The position numbers and the translations under genes were made by a program. The notes under the pieces were generated by a model that was not told where the DNA came from, did not search any database, and saw only the letters and a list, made by a program, of their open reading frames with translations. Of a stretch of DNA of 64,000 nt, positions 23,461-36,130 are shown one piece after another (the first letter of the stretch is position 1; each line of letters begins with the position of its first letter). Origin of the DNA: Microstegium vimineum (lineage: Eukaryota; Streptophyta; Magnoliopsida; Poales; Poaceae); contig CM039123.1 in assembly GCA_022036555.1 (NCBI GenBank), positions 10,231,217 to 10,295,216 of the forward strand, written 5' to 3'.

Positions 23461-23759
23461 TCTTTTCAGGGAAAGGAACGGGATCGACCCCTCGATAGGG
23501 CGCCACGTCTCCAGGTATCCTTAAAAAACCCCTCGATACAACCTATTATAGCCCCCAGAGGAGTTCTAAATCACTCCTCTGGGGCCTCAGGGGCTATCCC
23601 GCGGGGTGCGCTCGCGCGCACCCCACGGAGAATCGAATCTCTCACTAACCCTGCAGGCCAAGGACAAAACCTCCGGGCAATCCTTACTCCCTCCGAGAAA
23701 ACGTCTATAACAGCCCCCAGAGGAGTCCTAAATCACTCCTCTGGGGCCTCGGGGGCTAC

Positions 23760-25070
23760 TGTCGGGTACGAAGGTAAGGGATACCCTAAACCCTTCGATA
23801 AATTAACGCTAAACATAGCAACTATTTTTAAGGCAGGGACCAGCCCACTGCTCAGTAAGGCATGACCCATCACTCGAGGGCCTCTCTGCGTCAGCTGTGG
23901 CGACAAGCCGCGGGCCGGCCCACCTCGACGCCGAATGACGGACCGAGGGGGCGAGCGAACGACCCCCCGGCTCCTACCTCGACGATAAATGACGGACCGA
24001 GGGGGCGAGCGAACGACCCCCCGGCTCATACCTCGACAATAAATGACGGACCGAGGGGTCGGACGAACGACCCCCCCGGCTCCTACATCGACGAACGAAG
24101 GACGGACGAGGGGTCGAACGAACGACCCCCCGACCTCTACCTCGACCTCTCCGACCCCGTCTCTGCTCCGACCCCGTCGGTGCTCCGACCTCTACCTCGA
24201 CCAGGGGTCGAACGGACGACCCCCGGACGAGAGGCTCGATTAACCCAACTGCTCCCGGCATGGGTTAAAGTGAAATCACCTAACGACATGGGCGCCCGCG
24301 TCCGCTGTCAAATCCGCCAACTCCCCGTCAAGTCCCCGATTCCTGTCAACTGTGCCGCCACTGTCGCCACTACGCGAGTACGGACTCCAACAGTACCCCT
24401 TGGAAAGTGAACAGTGCGACCCTCGACGACGACTTCGGGAATGCGACAGAGCCACGCAGGGCTCGACCCCTCCCTCGACCGGGGGGCTCGACCCCTCTCT
24501 CCGACAACTCCAGTATGGGGGCCGTCCCATCCGCCCCGTCCCGCTTCAGCCGTGGGATTCGTGCCCGCCTGCGGACGCTGTGCTGCGGCGACTTCTACTG
24601 CCGCCACGACCGGGGACGCCAGAAGGACGGAAAGGCCATGCCGCCACAGTGCTCAACATCTCTCCGCCAACACTGTGCCTCGGACGCGCTACCCATACTG
24701 CCACAGTTAGGACCCTGTACCCTCGGACCTCCCCTTGGTCTATAAAAGGGGATGCCGAGGTAGAATAAAGGGGATTCGGACGACTGAATCACTCATCAGA
24801 CTTCAGCTCTGACCTCCACACTCTACACACCCCGCCACTCGATCGACCCCTCGGGTGGCAAACCCCGTGTAACACAGCTTGTACCCCCCTGTACGAGCAC
24901 GCTTTAGGTGCGAGATAATACAAGTCATCCCCCCCCTGCTGGACGTATGGCCTTCTTTGCCCGAACCAGGATAAACCTTGTGTCCATCTTGCATCACGTC
25001 TGAGAGAGGGAGCACGCGATATACAAATTTACTCGTTGGTGGTCTTGACCCCCGGGTCATAACACCGACA
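23760..25070 (+). repeat. Tat/Retand LTR, right copy (1311 bp)
   Basis: Nearly identical to 13442-14734 but 18 bp longer because a segment around 24155-24190 (gaccccgtctctgctcc) is tandemly duplicated. TATAAAAG lies at 24741-24748. It ends ATAACACCGACA and is followed directly by Tekay LTR sequence at 25071. Confidence 0.85.
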
Positions 25071-27671
25071 AGAGCCATTATAGCACTCATGGTTGCATTT
25101 AAGTCCAAGCTTTTGCCCTACAGTGGGGTCCTATTCCATGTTCTTATAAAAGTCAATTTTAATCAACGTTGCATATATCCATTAGTCAATATTCAACTCA
25201 AGATTCTTCATGTTCAGCATAGCAAAACTACACATATGCATAGTAACCCATTGGTGATAAGGTAAAAAGGATAACAAAGCTACGATATAGATCTAATAGG
25301 AATCAAAATTAGACACATGCAATATGACTAGATTGATTAAGGTGAATAGGTAACAAGGATGATCCCATGTTATACTTGCCTTAAACTCTTAGATCCTTTC
25401 TTCACTTGATTCTCGATCTTCTGATGACTTCTTCTTGATCTCCACGTAAATCTCACCGATTGGACAAGATCATAAACACCACACAAGCAGCTGAACAAAC
25501 ATGCATAGCATACAATAGATCTATTCAGAACAATACACCAATCAATGAAAAAGGTTTAAAAGAGACCTACGCCTTTCTATGATCACACAGACGCGAGAAT
25601 CACGCTAATCGGATCTATAGCGGAAAAGTAACGGCTACCGGAAGATTAGCTTTAAAAGAAAACTAGGCTTCATTTATTTTATCTATATAAAAAGCATATA
25701 TTGGATACTTCAGAGAAATACCGAAATTAGATTAAGTCACATTATATTTTATTAGATAAACAAGATTTAAACTAAATACATTTTGTTTTATGAAAAGCCG
25801 AGGTGGAAACCCTAATCCATTTTAATTGGAAACCCATTGAATATAGATCAATCAATTATCATTTTATTTGGAATATTAAAACATGATTAATATTGTTACT
25901 ATCATGTAGATTATTACGTTACGAAACCAACGCAACTAGAACGGGACAAAACAGATCTAAACAAAGGAGATATGATTTAAACAAGATTTAGATATTAAAC
26001 TTAGAATTTAAAAAGACAATAACTAATAAATATTTTTTAAAAGTTTGGAAACAGAGTTTATTATGGTTTCATCATGTAGATTATGTCAGTATGAATCTAG
26101 CATAACTTATTTGGATCAAAACGGAGCTAGATTTTATTGATTTTTGGAACTTGGAAAACATTAAGTATTTATTTTAACAAACTATGAAATATTTATAAAG
26201 TTTAATTTAGTTTTAAAAATATTATTTATAATATTCAACTCCATGACGAAGGGATAGACCACCAGAGGTGTTCTGCCATGGATGGCTCACGATGATTGTA
26301 TTCATTTCATGTGTGTACTTTTTTATTGTATTTTCTGATTTATTTTTGTAAAAGAAAACGGCCAGCAAACCTATCCATGAGGTCATCTGATGTCATCAAG
26401 CTAGCTAGGAATCGAAATATCAATGAGCTGGGCAGAGCACGTCCGCACGGCACATGGCCGGTCTGGGAGCTCGCCGGAGCGGCTCAACCGAGAGATAGAG
26501 GGCTTGGTTTTGAGGAGAAAAAGGTCGGGGAGGTAGAGGGGGAGATGGCGATCTCACCTGAGGTGAAGAGGACGACCGGAGAGATGCAATGGCGACCTGG
26601 CGACCGGCAACGAGCAAGGCGGCGACAAGCTCCCTGCAGATGCCAACGAGACGGTGCGAGCGCAACAGGGCAAGTGGGAGAGGTTCGGCGAGTTTGGAAG
26701 AACTTCCCGAAGCTCGGTGATCTCCTTACGGTGGTGGCAAAGCACAGAGCCATCTCGGCGGCGTGAGTAGGCGGTTGCAGATTCAGAGGCGTTCACGAGG
26801 TCGAGCGTCTCGTCGGCGGAACGGGCGGCTGCGGCGGTTGCGAGCAGCTGCACTGCTAGAGCACGACGCGAGGCGAGGCGGCTCGGTAGTAGATGGATAA
26901 GATAGCGTGGGGTTAGTGCTATATATAGCAGAGGATAGGGGAGCAGTCCGGGGCACGTACGCACGCCTGGACGCGAGATAGACGCGGAGACGCGGCGTCC
27001 GAGCCGGAGCAGAGTCCACGGCGGATGGAGGAAGAAGAAACGAGGCTGACGCGTGGGGACGCGGTGTCAGCGGCTCATGCTAGGCGCCAGCGTGACTACG
27101 GGCCGGGAAGGGAGAGGTCGGGCGTGGCACGCACACCTACGCGGGGCGGAACCGGACTCTGCTTCGGCGGAGTACGTGTCGACGCCGAGTGGAGGAAGGG
27201 GAAGACCCCGACAGGTGGGGTCACCGTGTTGGCGACAGAAGGAGAGAAGGGAAAGGAGAGGGCTCGTGCGCGGATGGGCCGGCGCGAGCTGGGCCGATGC
27301 GGGGAAGGGCCGATGCGGGGAAGGAAGGACCTGCGGGAGAGAGGGAAAAAGGGAGCAGGCCGAGAAGAGCTGATCGGGCCAGCAGGCCGAAAAGGAGGGA
27401 GAGAAAGGAAGCCTTTTCCAATTTTCTTTCCTTTCATTTGTTTTTCCAAAACAAATTTTCAAATCATTTGAATCGTTTTTTAGTTTAAGCAAAAACCAAT
27501 CAATACAATAAAAATAAATGCAACAGAATGAATACACAAACATGTTGCTATCTCTAGGGTAAATTTTACTTTGTTGAAAATGTTTTTATTTCCCTACATT
27601 TTCATGAGCACAAAATTCAAAATTAATTAAATTTTAATCTATTTTTAAAATTCAAATTTTTGGGTGTTACA
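25071..27671 (-). mobile_element. 5' part of the split Tekay-type LTR
   Basis: On the minus strand it starts TGTAACACCCAAAAATTTG at 27671, like the plus copy start TGTAACACTCCAAAATTTG at 33149. Both then pass through an AT-rich part, a GC-rich part with ctctccctcc, and a shared segment ggcaagtataacatgggat (25360-25385 here, about 34945 in the plus copy). It breaks at 25071 against the Retand LTR and resumes at 7847. ORFs in 26296-27543 are chance frames of the GC-rich section. Confidence 0.7.
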
Positions 27672-27960
27672 CGTCGCAGTCGTTAGGAGGTGGGTGGCGC
27701 AATTAGGGAGGAAGGGTATTGCATGGCCACTGACCTTATGGAGGACAGGCTCTGCGAACGCCGGTTAGGAAGGACGGGTTGCGTACAACCGCTAACATTG
27801 GGAGTTGGGGTAGTGCCATTCGGGAGGAGGGTGTTGTGCTCTCCATGGGGTTGGGAGGAGGGTGGCGTGCGGGCAACGATGTTAGGGGCAACGGGAGCGA
27901 CAGATGCAAGCGAGGTGAGAGACGGAGAGAATTCCGGGAGGAGAGGGAAATAAAGTGGTG
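27672..27960. repeat. Right half of the split tandem array
   Basis: Degenerate units of roughly 30-35 bp, each with a core like ttaggaggtgggtggcg or attagggaggaagggt followed by a gc-rich tail, are repeated about eight times. The unit type matches 7050-7124 on the other side of the nested retrotransposon block. Confidence 0.5.
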
Positions 27961-29339
27961 AGTTCAATGACAAGTGGGTCCATGTGTGAGATAAGACCAA
28001 TGAGATGCATATGCAGTGGAGTATAAATCTTTAGGAATTCGGTTGTGTGTATATACATCTTTGCTATTTTCATATGGTTTTTTACAAAATAATTTTAAAT
28101 CTCAAATTTTGCTACAATGTAAATCTATAGATGTGCATAGTTTCAAATGTTTTAAAAACATCTAAGTACATTTTTCTAAAGGATTTTTATGATTCCACCA
28201 AAATAGAGAGTTTGCACTAAATATTTTTCCAAGGATTGTGTTCAATTTGAATGCACGGTTACGAAAATTAATACATCAACTTTGCAAGTGTATAGCTTTA
28301 TAGCTAGCCACATCATTTAATTGTTATATGATGTTATGATCAAATGTGGCACATAGAATGTGTAGCCTTGCGGTTGCATATAATTATTTGTTTATTGCAC
28401 AGAAGATCATTGGGACCGCATGAGAATGAAAAAAATAATCTTAGTGAACATTTCATTGCGTTTCATTGTGTTTGTAAATATGATGCGTAGGTGTTATGTA
28501 CTTCCAACCTAAAATTTAGATGGTTTCTATGTTCATTAATTAAGGTGCTAGTTAAGAAAAATGGTGATGTGACTTTGGAATCAAAGAAAAGAAATAAAGA
28601 AATAGTTTTTTAGATAATAAACTATGTCTATACTTGAACCAAGATTTAAAGAGACAAGATAGGTAGATAACAGAGATAAGGTATGTGATTTACTTATTGA
28701 AAATACGGTTTCTATACGTATTGTCTACATGATTTGATATGTATAGAAACTTGCTATGCCATCTAAGAAAAATTGCATGTGTTATTATAACCTTAAATGA
28801 GAATAAAATCTCATGAACTTGAACTTTCACTAGGACTAATCTTCGAGTATTTTTTTGGCAGATATCTAGAATTTAGGACATGTTCACATAGTCTGGATGT
28901 GTACACATATGTTTATAGCACTCTAGTTTTCAATTTTTACAAAAGAATTAATTTTTTTTTTCATTTTATTAGGAAGCTCATGGTGCGCCTCCCAGAGTGG
29001 CACGGGTCTCTCATGGAGGGGCGGTAATATGGTCTGATATAGGTGACATCTAGCATGGTGCCGACCGTTTGAAAATAATTTTTCGTCGTGTGTGCTCTAT
29101 GTGAAATTGTGTCCTTTCCAGTTTGGCGGCCCACGTCCACTTCTCCACCATGCTTTCTTGTGGAGCGCTTGCTTTCGCCATAATGACATCAATTTCTTCG
29201 GGAGAAAATCATTGGACCGTATATGACTTAGTTATAAATGAAGCATATATTTAACAAACATGAAATAAGATTTTTCTATGTTAAATTTATGTTTTATCTA
29301 TAATTAAGTTGTACATGGTCCAATAAGTATGTAATTTTT
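27961..29339. other. AT-rich intergenic DNA, no feature recognised
   Basis: No coding potential, RNA gene or intact element was seen. It is probably decayed repeat sequence. Confidence 0.35.
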
Positions 29340-29800
29340 ATTATAATTCAAGCATACAATAACTAGATCACCATGAAAATTTCATGTAATTGGACCATAT
29401 AAGTTGCATCTATGAATTATTCCAATTAATTACAAATAAAATTGGACTTTACTTAATCTAAAACTACAACAAAAACTTTGTACTAAATCATGTCATACTA
29501 TATATTCAATGTATAGATCAACTCATGTGAAATCCAACAAAATTAGATTTTCTATTTTATGATTTTATTGTGATTTACTATGATTTTTCAAAGATCTAGC
29601 AAAAATAAATAAAAAAAACAATACCATTATCATTGTAGCAGTACCACCTTACTGGTACAAAACCACCTGGGGGTTGTAATTTGAGCGGTTTTAGAAAGAT
29701 CCATGGGTAAAATAGACGATTTTATAGTTGAGGGATTGAAGTAGACTATGCTAAATAGCTGAGAGAGTTAAATAGACTTTTCCATAGAAATAATAGAATA
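29340..29800. repeat. Dispersed repeat, copy 1
   Basis: Shares a long series of words with 53690-54030, including attccaattaattacaaa, acaaaaactt and ttttcaaa followed by aaaataaataaaa. The two copies lie 24 kb apart in the same orientation. The element class is not identified. Confidence 0.55.
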
Positions 29801-30746
29801 AAGGAGAAGAAGCCAAGTAATGGAGGAAAAATGAAAGAGAATATCACATGAATACGCGAACTTGATAACGAAAGAAAAAATCATTAGAAAAGAAAAATAA
29901 AAAAGCATAAAACGACAAAAGTTAATGTATAAGAAAATAAAGTCATTCAAAGCTCATTCGTGAGTACGAGCCTCCAACCCTGGTGTTTAGACACACTAAT
30001 TTTATAGCCTATAGCTAGTCAGCAAAAAGGTAAAACATATAAATAAAAATATTAATTAGAGTAAAAGGAAAAAGAAGTAAGAATTTAAAAAGACAAAGAA
30101 AATTAAAAAGAAAAACCACATAAAAAAGAAAAGGCAAATAAAGGTAAAAGGAAATAAAAGAAAGGGAAGAAAAAAATACCAACTTAAGAGTGAACATAAA
30201 GAAAAATTAAAAAAAATGAAATAAAGAAAAAGGAGAGTAAAATCAACTAAGAATAAAAATGACTGAAATGATAAATAGAAATGAAAATATGAATATAAAC
30301 AAAAGATAAAATAAAACACCAAAAAGTATAAGAAAACAAACAAGAAAAGAAAAAGATAAACATAATGCGGGGCATCTGTGCATAATCCTGGGCATAATTG
30401 AAAAAAAATAAAAATCGAACCGAACTAACCGAGATTGAGACCAAAGTGAACTTTTTATTGTTTGTTTCGGTTATATGCCTACTTCTTACTAACTGAATTT
30501 TTTATGGTTATTTCGGTTATATGTCTCGGGTAACTGAACTAACCGAATACTTAAATTTTAGTGGCATAATATGTAGTCTAAACTATTATTAGTGATATAA
30601 TATTTATTTTAGTGGGTTTTTATCAACCATCACTCCTATCATTTTGTTTAATTTATATATTGTATTGCTATTTTTGCCTTACAATAGAAAAAATATTGCT
30701 AAAAGTTGCTAGAAACTATACTATTTTATCTAGTTCGGTCACGATC
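29801..30746. other. Purine-rich (A/G) low-complexity stretch and flank
   Basis: From about 29800 to 30370 the plus strand is overwhelmingly A with interspersed G and few pyrimidines. It produces Phe/Leu-rich chance ORFs on the minus strand. No gene is supported. Confidence 0.5.
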
Positions 30747-30990
30747 GAGCCCTTGTTTAGATTCAAAAAAATTTGAAATTCTGACACTGTAGCACTTTCG
30801 TTTGTATTTGGTAATTATTGTCCAACCATGGAGTAATTAGGCTCAAAAGATTCGTCTCGCAAATTATAGACAAATTGTGCAATTATTTTTTTTTACCTAT
30901 ATTTAATGTTCAATACATTTGTCTGAATATTTAATGTGACGGAAAATCTTATAAAGTTTTAAGCTTTTGAAGACATCTAAATAGACCTCG
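30747..30990. mobile_element. Degenerate Tourist-like MITE, second copy
   Basis: Contains gagcccttgtttag at the left, the internal words cactgtagcactttcg and gattcgtctcgcaaatta, and atctaaatagacctc at the right. It is the same family as 2627-2867. The ends are too mutated for a clear target duplication. Confidence 0.6.
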
Positions 30991-31283
30991 AGATCGAACC
31001 GAATTAATCGAGATTGAAGTTGCTTGATCCTGAGTTTTGAAGCTAACCGATCAATCTTCTTTTTCAGATAACCCAACTTTAAAACAAATCGGAGAACCGT
31101 TCGGTTCGGTTCACTCAGACGAACACCCAGGATTATCCGTGCACGGCCAGCTCATGCTCCCATGCGTATTGCGTGTGTGGCCTAGAAATAGAGCACATGT
31201 TTTTATTACTGGGCGCAATAGACTCCCGCGGCGCTCGTCCTTCTCCGTGCCAGGCAAGCAGTGAGCCGGTGACGCTGCTCTCG

Positions 31284-31285
<2 letters not shown>

Positions 31286-31337
<52 letters not shown>
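31286..31337. repeat. (AT)n microsatellite
   Basis: About 26 uninterrupted AT dinucleotides. Confidence 0.9.
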
Positions 31338-31341
<4 letters not shown>

Positions 31342-32264
31342 CGAAAGAATAATTATATTATATAATAGCTGGGTACATCAATATATTACAAGCACCATGA
31401 ATTACACTAGATATGTCCAGAAACTGATTTTTATCTAAAATATACTCACGTCGTGAAAAGCTCCAAATCTTAAACGCTGCGTATAGATGACCGCACAGGT
31501 AAATACTCGGCACCAGCAATAACGGCAAGCCTGAGAACAGATGTCCAACGGACGACCAACATTCCTGTAGGTGGAATTGGGAATCTTTTTCTTCTTGCTG
31601 GTGACTTTCTTTTTCTTCTTTCTGTCACCGAAGAATGAGAAAGACTGATCTGAAGGATATTCTCCTTAGTCTTTCATTGTGGCCAGATCTAACCACAACA
31701 AAACGAAGAAAAGACCGGAGAAAAGTATTCCATGGCGACGACATCATCTCCGCCTTGATGTCGTCGTCCGGAAACAAAGATCTTCATGTCGTCATGTCGA
31801 TGAAGATGGTGACGCCGAAGTTGTCGCCCTCGTCTTCAACGAAGCCGTCATGGAAAAGACGATTCCACCCTTCTCCTTCACCATTGCCGGAGAAGAGGAG
31901 AAGACAGATATAAAACTTCAATACCAAAAACTTTGGCATGGAGAAACCCTAACCCTAAAGACTTGATCTACTGAAAATTTTTATTAAAAACAATGGATCC
32001 CCGCTCCCTTCAGCCCCTGGCGAGATGCCGGAGGGGAAGGGAGGGGGACCAGCGGCGACGACGGAGGGAGGCGGGCGGGCGGCGGCGGCGGCCCTCTCGC
32101 AAGACGAGTCGCGGACAATATATATACATATATATATAGAGCCAAAATAATGAACTCCACAGATTTACCACTTTTATACCATCTAAAAATATATGCTCCT
32201 TTGTGTCTCTCTGTCATGCTATCTCTTTTTTTTCTTTATTTCTCATAAAATCCACCGGCTTGGC
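31338..32264. other. Intergenic DNA before the gap
   Basis: Starts with gcgaaagaataattatattatataa, a type of end that recurs near 37925. It includes a GC-rich patch at 32000-32110. Short ORFs at 31635-31966 show no domain. No gene is supported. Confidence 0.35.
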
Positions 32265-32364
32265 NNNNNNNNNNNNNNNNNNNNNNNNNNNNNNNNNNNN
32301 NNNNNNNNNNNNNNNNNNNNNNNNNNNNNNNNNNNNNNNNNNNNNNNNNNNNNNNNNNNNNNNN
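32265..32364. other. Assembly gap (100 N)
   Basis: Exactly 100 undetermined bases, the usual placeholder for a gap of unknown size. The 5' portion of the following Tekay element is missing here. Confidence 0.95.
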
Positions 32365-33104
32365 TAATCAGTATATTGGAAGATATGTTGAGAGCTTGTG
32401 CATTGCAATATGGTACCAGTTGGGATCAGAGTTTGCCTTATGCGGAGTTCTCATACAACAACAGTTACCAGCAGAGCATCAAGATGGCACCGTTTGAGGC
32501 ACTGTATGGTCGTAAGTGTAGAACACCATTGTTTTGGAATCAAACAGGTGAGACACAAGTGTTTGGTGCTAAGGTACTTAGAGATGCTGAGGATCGCGTG
32601 AGAGTGATCCGGGAAAGTTTGAGAATAGCACAGTCGAGACAGAAGAGTTATGCCGATAATAGGAGAAGAGACTTGTCTTTTAATATTGGTGATTATGTCT
32701 ATCTCAAGGTATCACCAATGAGAAGTGTGAAAAGGTTTAACATGAAAGGTAAGCTAGCACCAAGGTATGTTGGACCGTTTAAAGTTTTAGCCAGACATGG
32801 TGAAGTTGCTTATCAGTTCAAACTGCCTGAGAATTTATCTGGAGTTCATGATGTGTTCCACGTATCGCAACTTAAGAAGTGTTTGCGTATACCAGAAGAG
32901 AAAATACCTTTGGATGATCTTAATGTTGCTAATGATCTAACTTATGAAGAGTATCCAGTTAAGATTCTTGAAATAGTAGAAAGAGTAACCAGAAGCAGAG
33001 TAATTAAGATGTGTAAGGTTCAGTGGAATCGGTATTCAGAGGCAGAAGCAACTTGGGAAAGAGAAGATGATCTGAGGAAATCATACCCGCAGTTGTTTGA
33101 GTAA
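32365..33104 (+). pseudogene. C-terminal integrase and chromodomain of a Tekay (chromovirus) Gypsy element, 5' incomplete
   Basis: An open frame of about 245 codons directly after the gap. It covers the end of the integrase core (SWDQSLPYAEFSYNNSY, APFEALYGRKCRTPLFW), the GPF/Y module (KLAPRYVGPFKVL ... VFHVSQLKKC) and a C-terminal chromodomain (ILEIVERVTRSRVIKMCKVQW, YSEAEATWERED). In Tekay elements the chromodomain guides integration to heterochromatin. The frame is intact here to its stop at 33104. A polypurine tract (aagggggatagatt) and the LTR follow directly. Upstream gag, protease and RT are not in the window. Confidence 0.85.
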
Positions 33105-33148
33105 GCCAGTTAATCTCGAGGACGAGATTCTTTTAAGGGGGATAGATT

Positions 33149-36130
33149 TGTAACACTCCAAAATTTGCATGTTTTCGAAATAGTATAAAATTGATTTAAT
33201 TATGCTCTCTTGTCTTGCATTTTACTTAAATGGAAATATATGGTTTAGGAGAAAATAAAAATGTCATGTAGAAACATGAGTGAGCATTCATGCTGGTGCA
33301 TTTGAGTTTTTGTATTGAGTGGTTTTGGAAAGTTTCTAAACCTAATTTTGAAAAGGAATTGGAAATTCTTTTGAAAAACTGTTTTGGAAAATGCTAAAGC
33401 ATTTCTTTTCTCTCCCTCCCTGTTGCACTCCTTCTGGCCCGAAACTACCCCCTCTCCTTTGTACTCGGCCCAGCCCGCAGGGGCCATTTCCCTCCTCCCT
33501 CCTCAGTCCATTCCCTTGCTCGGCCCAACCCGGCCGACTCGGCCCAGCAGCCCCCTTCCCTTTTCTCCCCACCGCGCGTGGCCCATTCCCCCTCTCGGGC
33601 CTAGCAGAGCGCGAGCAGAGCGCCCCCTTCCTTTTCTTCTTGTGCAGCTGACCACACGTCCCCACTCGTCAGCCCCCTTCCTCCCCTTTCCTTTTCTTCT
33701 CCGCGAGTGGAAGCAAGGTTCCGGGTGGAACTCATCGTCCGAATCCCCTCACCTCCGATTTCACCGGGATTGCTTCCCTTAACTCCTCGGCGTCTGCCCG
33801 ATAGCCCTTGCCTACTTACACCGCCCCCGTGCAACGCATCTATTAGCCCCTGTTGACTTAACCGAGCCTCACCGCATCCGCAGAGGCGCCGCAAGCTCTG
33901 TCACCGCCATTGACGCGAATCCGAGCTCCGCGGTCGCTCTCAGGCCTTTCTTTCCCTCTTTGACAAGGTTCGGGATCTTGTGAATCTTTCCCCGCACTCA
34001 ATTTTGCGTATCCTTGCCCTCACTGGTGTGTCACCATGCACAGGAGCTCCGGAGTCGCTCCGTCAAGCCGTGGTCTGCCTCTGTTGCTTCACCGGCCACG
34101 CGAAGCCCCGAGGTGAGTTTGCGAGACTCTCCTGTAACTCTCGGTGCCCTCCGTTCCGCGAGCGGTGGCCCGTAGGCCCCAATCTTCTAACGCCGGCGAG
34201 CTCCACCGCCCTGGCCATGGAAAACCGCCGTGCCACCTCCCTGTTCCCTCTTGGACACCGGCCGAAGTCCCCCTCTCCCTCCCGAGTTCTAATCAAAACC
34301 GATTAACCGAGATCCAACGATCCAGAAGCCACCTACCCCTTCGTTTTGCCACTTTGCTAAAGAGACCCTGGAAAGTCTCAATGCTCAACCCGCCGTCCTT
34401 TGGCGCAAAGCCTGAATGCGCTTTCTCCTTTTGGAAACGCATTTATCTTTCTGATTTCGTTTTAACTAAAAATAAATGGAAAATCATATTTACAGATTTG
34501 CCATTGAAATTCAAAACCCCATATCTTCTTTATTTTAAATCCGTTTTGACCCGTTCACATTACGTTAGACTCATAACAAAATTCTCTACATGTTAATACC
34601 ACTGTTAGTTAGTTTTGAAACTTTATATTTTCGTGATTAGATTTAATTTAATATCTATCTATAGGAAAACTTGTTTAATTCATATCTTCGTCGTTCTAGC
34701 TCCGTTTTTCGTGCTCGAAACATTGTTGTGATCGTAGTGATGCGTAGATTAGTTTTATAAACTTTTCATCTTGTTTTCTTACTGTTGGTGTACTATTCTA
34801 ATCATAGTCCTGTTTGCTTCGTGTATGATTGCCGTTGGTTGAATGGTGTTGATTGTTGATCGGTATAGACGTTGAGCAACCCGTTGAAGAGCCAGCGTTT
34901 TTCTTTGATCAAGACCAGCAGGATCAGCAAGAGTTCTTCGAAGAAGGCAAGTATAACATGGGATTATCCTTGTTGTCCTATTCATGATTAATATAATTCA
35001 TATGCATGATATTCCTTGTTTACCATAGTTTGATCCTAGAGATTGATATCCTGATTACCTTGACACCTATGATTTGATCCACCATATATGATTAGCATTG
35101 CTAGCGCTCATACCAGATATACATGATCTTAATTGTTAATGACTATATGCAATAATGGTAAAACTCGCTTTTTAGCAACATTAGATTATAGGAGCTTATC
35201 TGTCGGCAGAATCTGGGATATACAGTACAACCACGAGGGCTATATGGCTCTGGCTTTAGCTCAGTATGGGGACCTTTTCTAGCTCGTTCAGTGGTTACCT
35301 TTATGGCGCGAAAGGGGTGTGCCGAGACGGGTATAGTGTGGTTCCTAATCTATGGGCATAGCCGCGAAGGAGTGTGACTGTAGACAGCTTGGATCTATAT
35401 CTCCCTGCCATGGAAACCTTGCAGCCCTAGCTTGTTAGACGAACCCTTGAAAGGCTTCATAGTGAACCCTGCTGGCCTACCTTGGAAGTGGGTTAAGAGA
35501 TTAGCTACCTCGGGCGAAAGGGTAAATCACGACTTGTGGGTAAAGTTGTACACCTCTGCGCAGAGTTAAAAACTATCATGATAGCCGTGCTTACGGACAC
35601 GAGCGGCTCGGAAAACTCACAGAATTATTGGGTTCTTATTTCTATGTGGCTTATGCAAGTGTTATTTATTTATTGTATATCATTGTCATTTACTTTATGA
35701 TCATGGATATTTGAGCTTATGCAAATTACCTTGGCAATTGTTGATATTAATATGAATTTGATCTACTTAAAATGCTCACCGCTATGAACCTTGCATACCC
35801 TTTTGAGATTCATGAACCCCGTGTTATATTTGTTGAGTACGTATGTGCTCACCCTTGCATTCAAACACCACAGATGAAGATTGGGTTGATGACTACCGCA
35901 ATGAGTACTAGACTTGGAGTCAACCAGTCAACCAGTCCCTTTGGAACTTCAGCAGTTATCTTCGTTTAGTTAAAGTTATTTGTTTCAGACTCTGCATTGA
36001 ATATTATTTCGTTATGTAATAATCACTGTGATGGTACTTTTATGATTTGTCAACTCATGTGTGCGACTATTCCTGGGGTGCACATGAGCCTTTTATGGAC
36101 TTGTTTTTGTTCTTAAAAACGGGTGTGACA
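33149..36130 (+). repeat. Tekay 3' LTR (2982 bp)
   Basis: Starts TGTAACACTCC after the polypurine tract and ends ACGGGTGTGACA. A GC-rich section (33400-34330) lies between AT-rich ends, and ORFs there are chance. It is related along its length to the split minus-strand LTR at 7125-7847 and 25071-27671. Confidence 0.8.

Larger units (their letters stand above)
12164..25070 (+). mobile_element. Tat/Retand-lineage Gypsy array: internal 3' part - LTR - internal - LTR
   Basis: Bases 12164-13441 repeat 22484-23759 almost base for base, and LTR 13442-14734 repeats 23760-25070. The left LTR therefore has an element's 3' internal region upstream and an element's primer-binding site (ttggcgcgccaggtagggg) downstream. 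That is the product expected from recombination between elements sharing LTRs, with the left partner then truncated. The internal region of the complete unit keeps the start of gag, the C-terminal RNase H segment, integrase and an antisense gene, but lacks protease and RT. Confidence 0.8.

Noticed and set aside
26296..27543. Overlapping ORFs on both strands that looked like a gene with GC-rich 5' exon
   Set aside because: They lie inside the Tekay LTR, whose plus-strand relative has the same GC-rich patch at 33400-34330 without conserved frames.
30015..30444. Phe/Leu-rich membrane-like ORFs on the minus strand
   Set aside because: Translation of A-rich low-complexity DNA, not a membrane protein.
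32193..32364. ORF reading through the N run
   Set aside because: The frame before the gap has no link to the integrase after it. An ORF across undetermined bases is not evidence.
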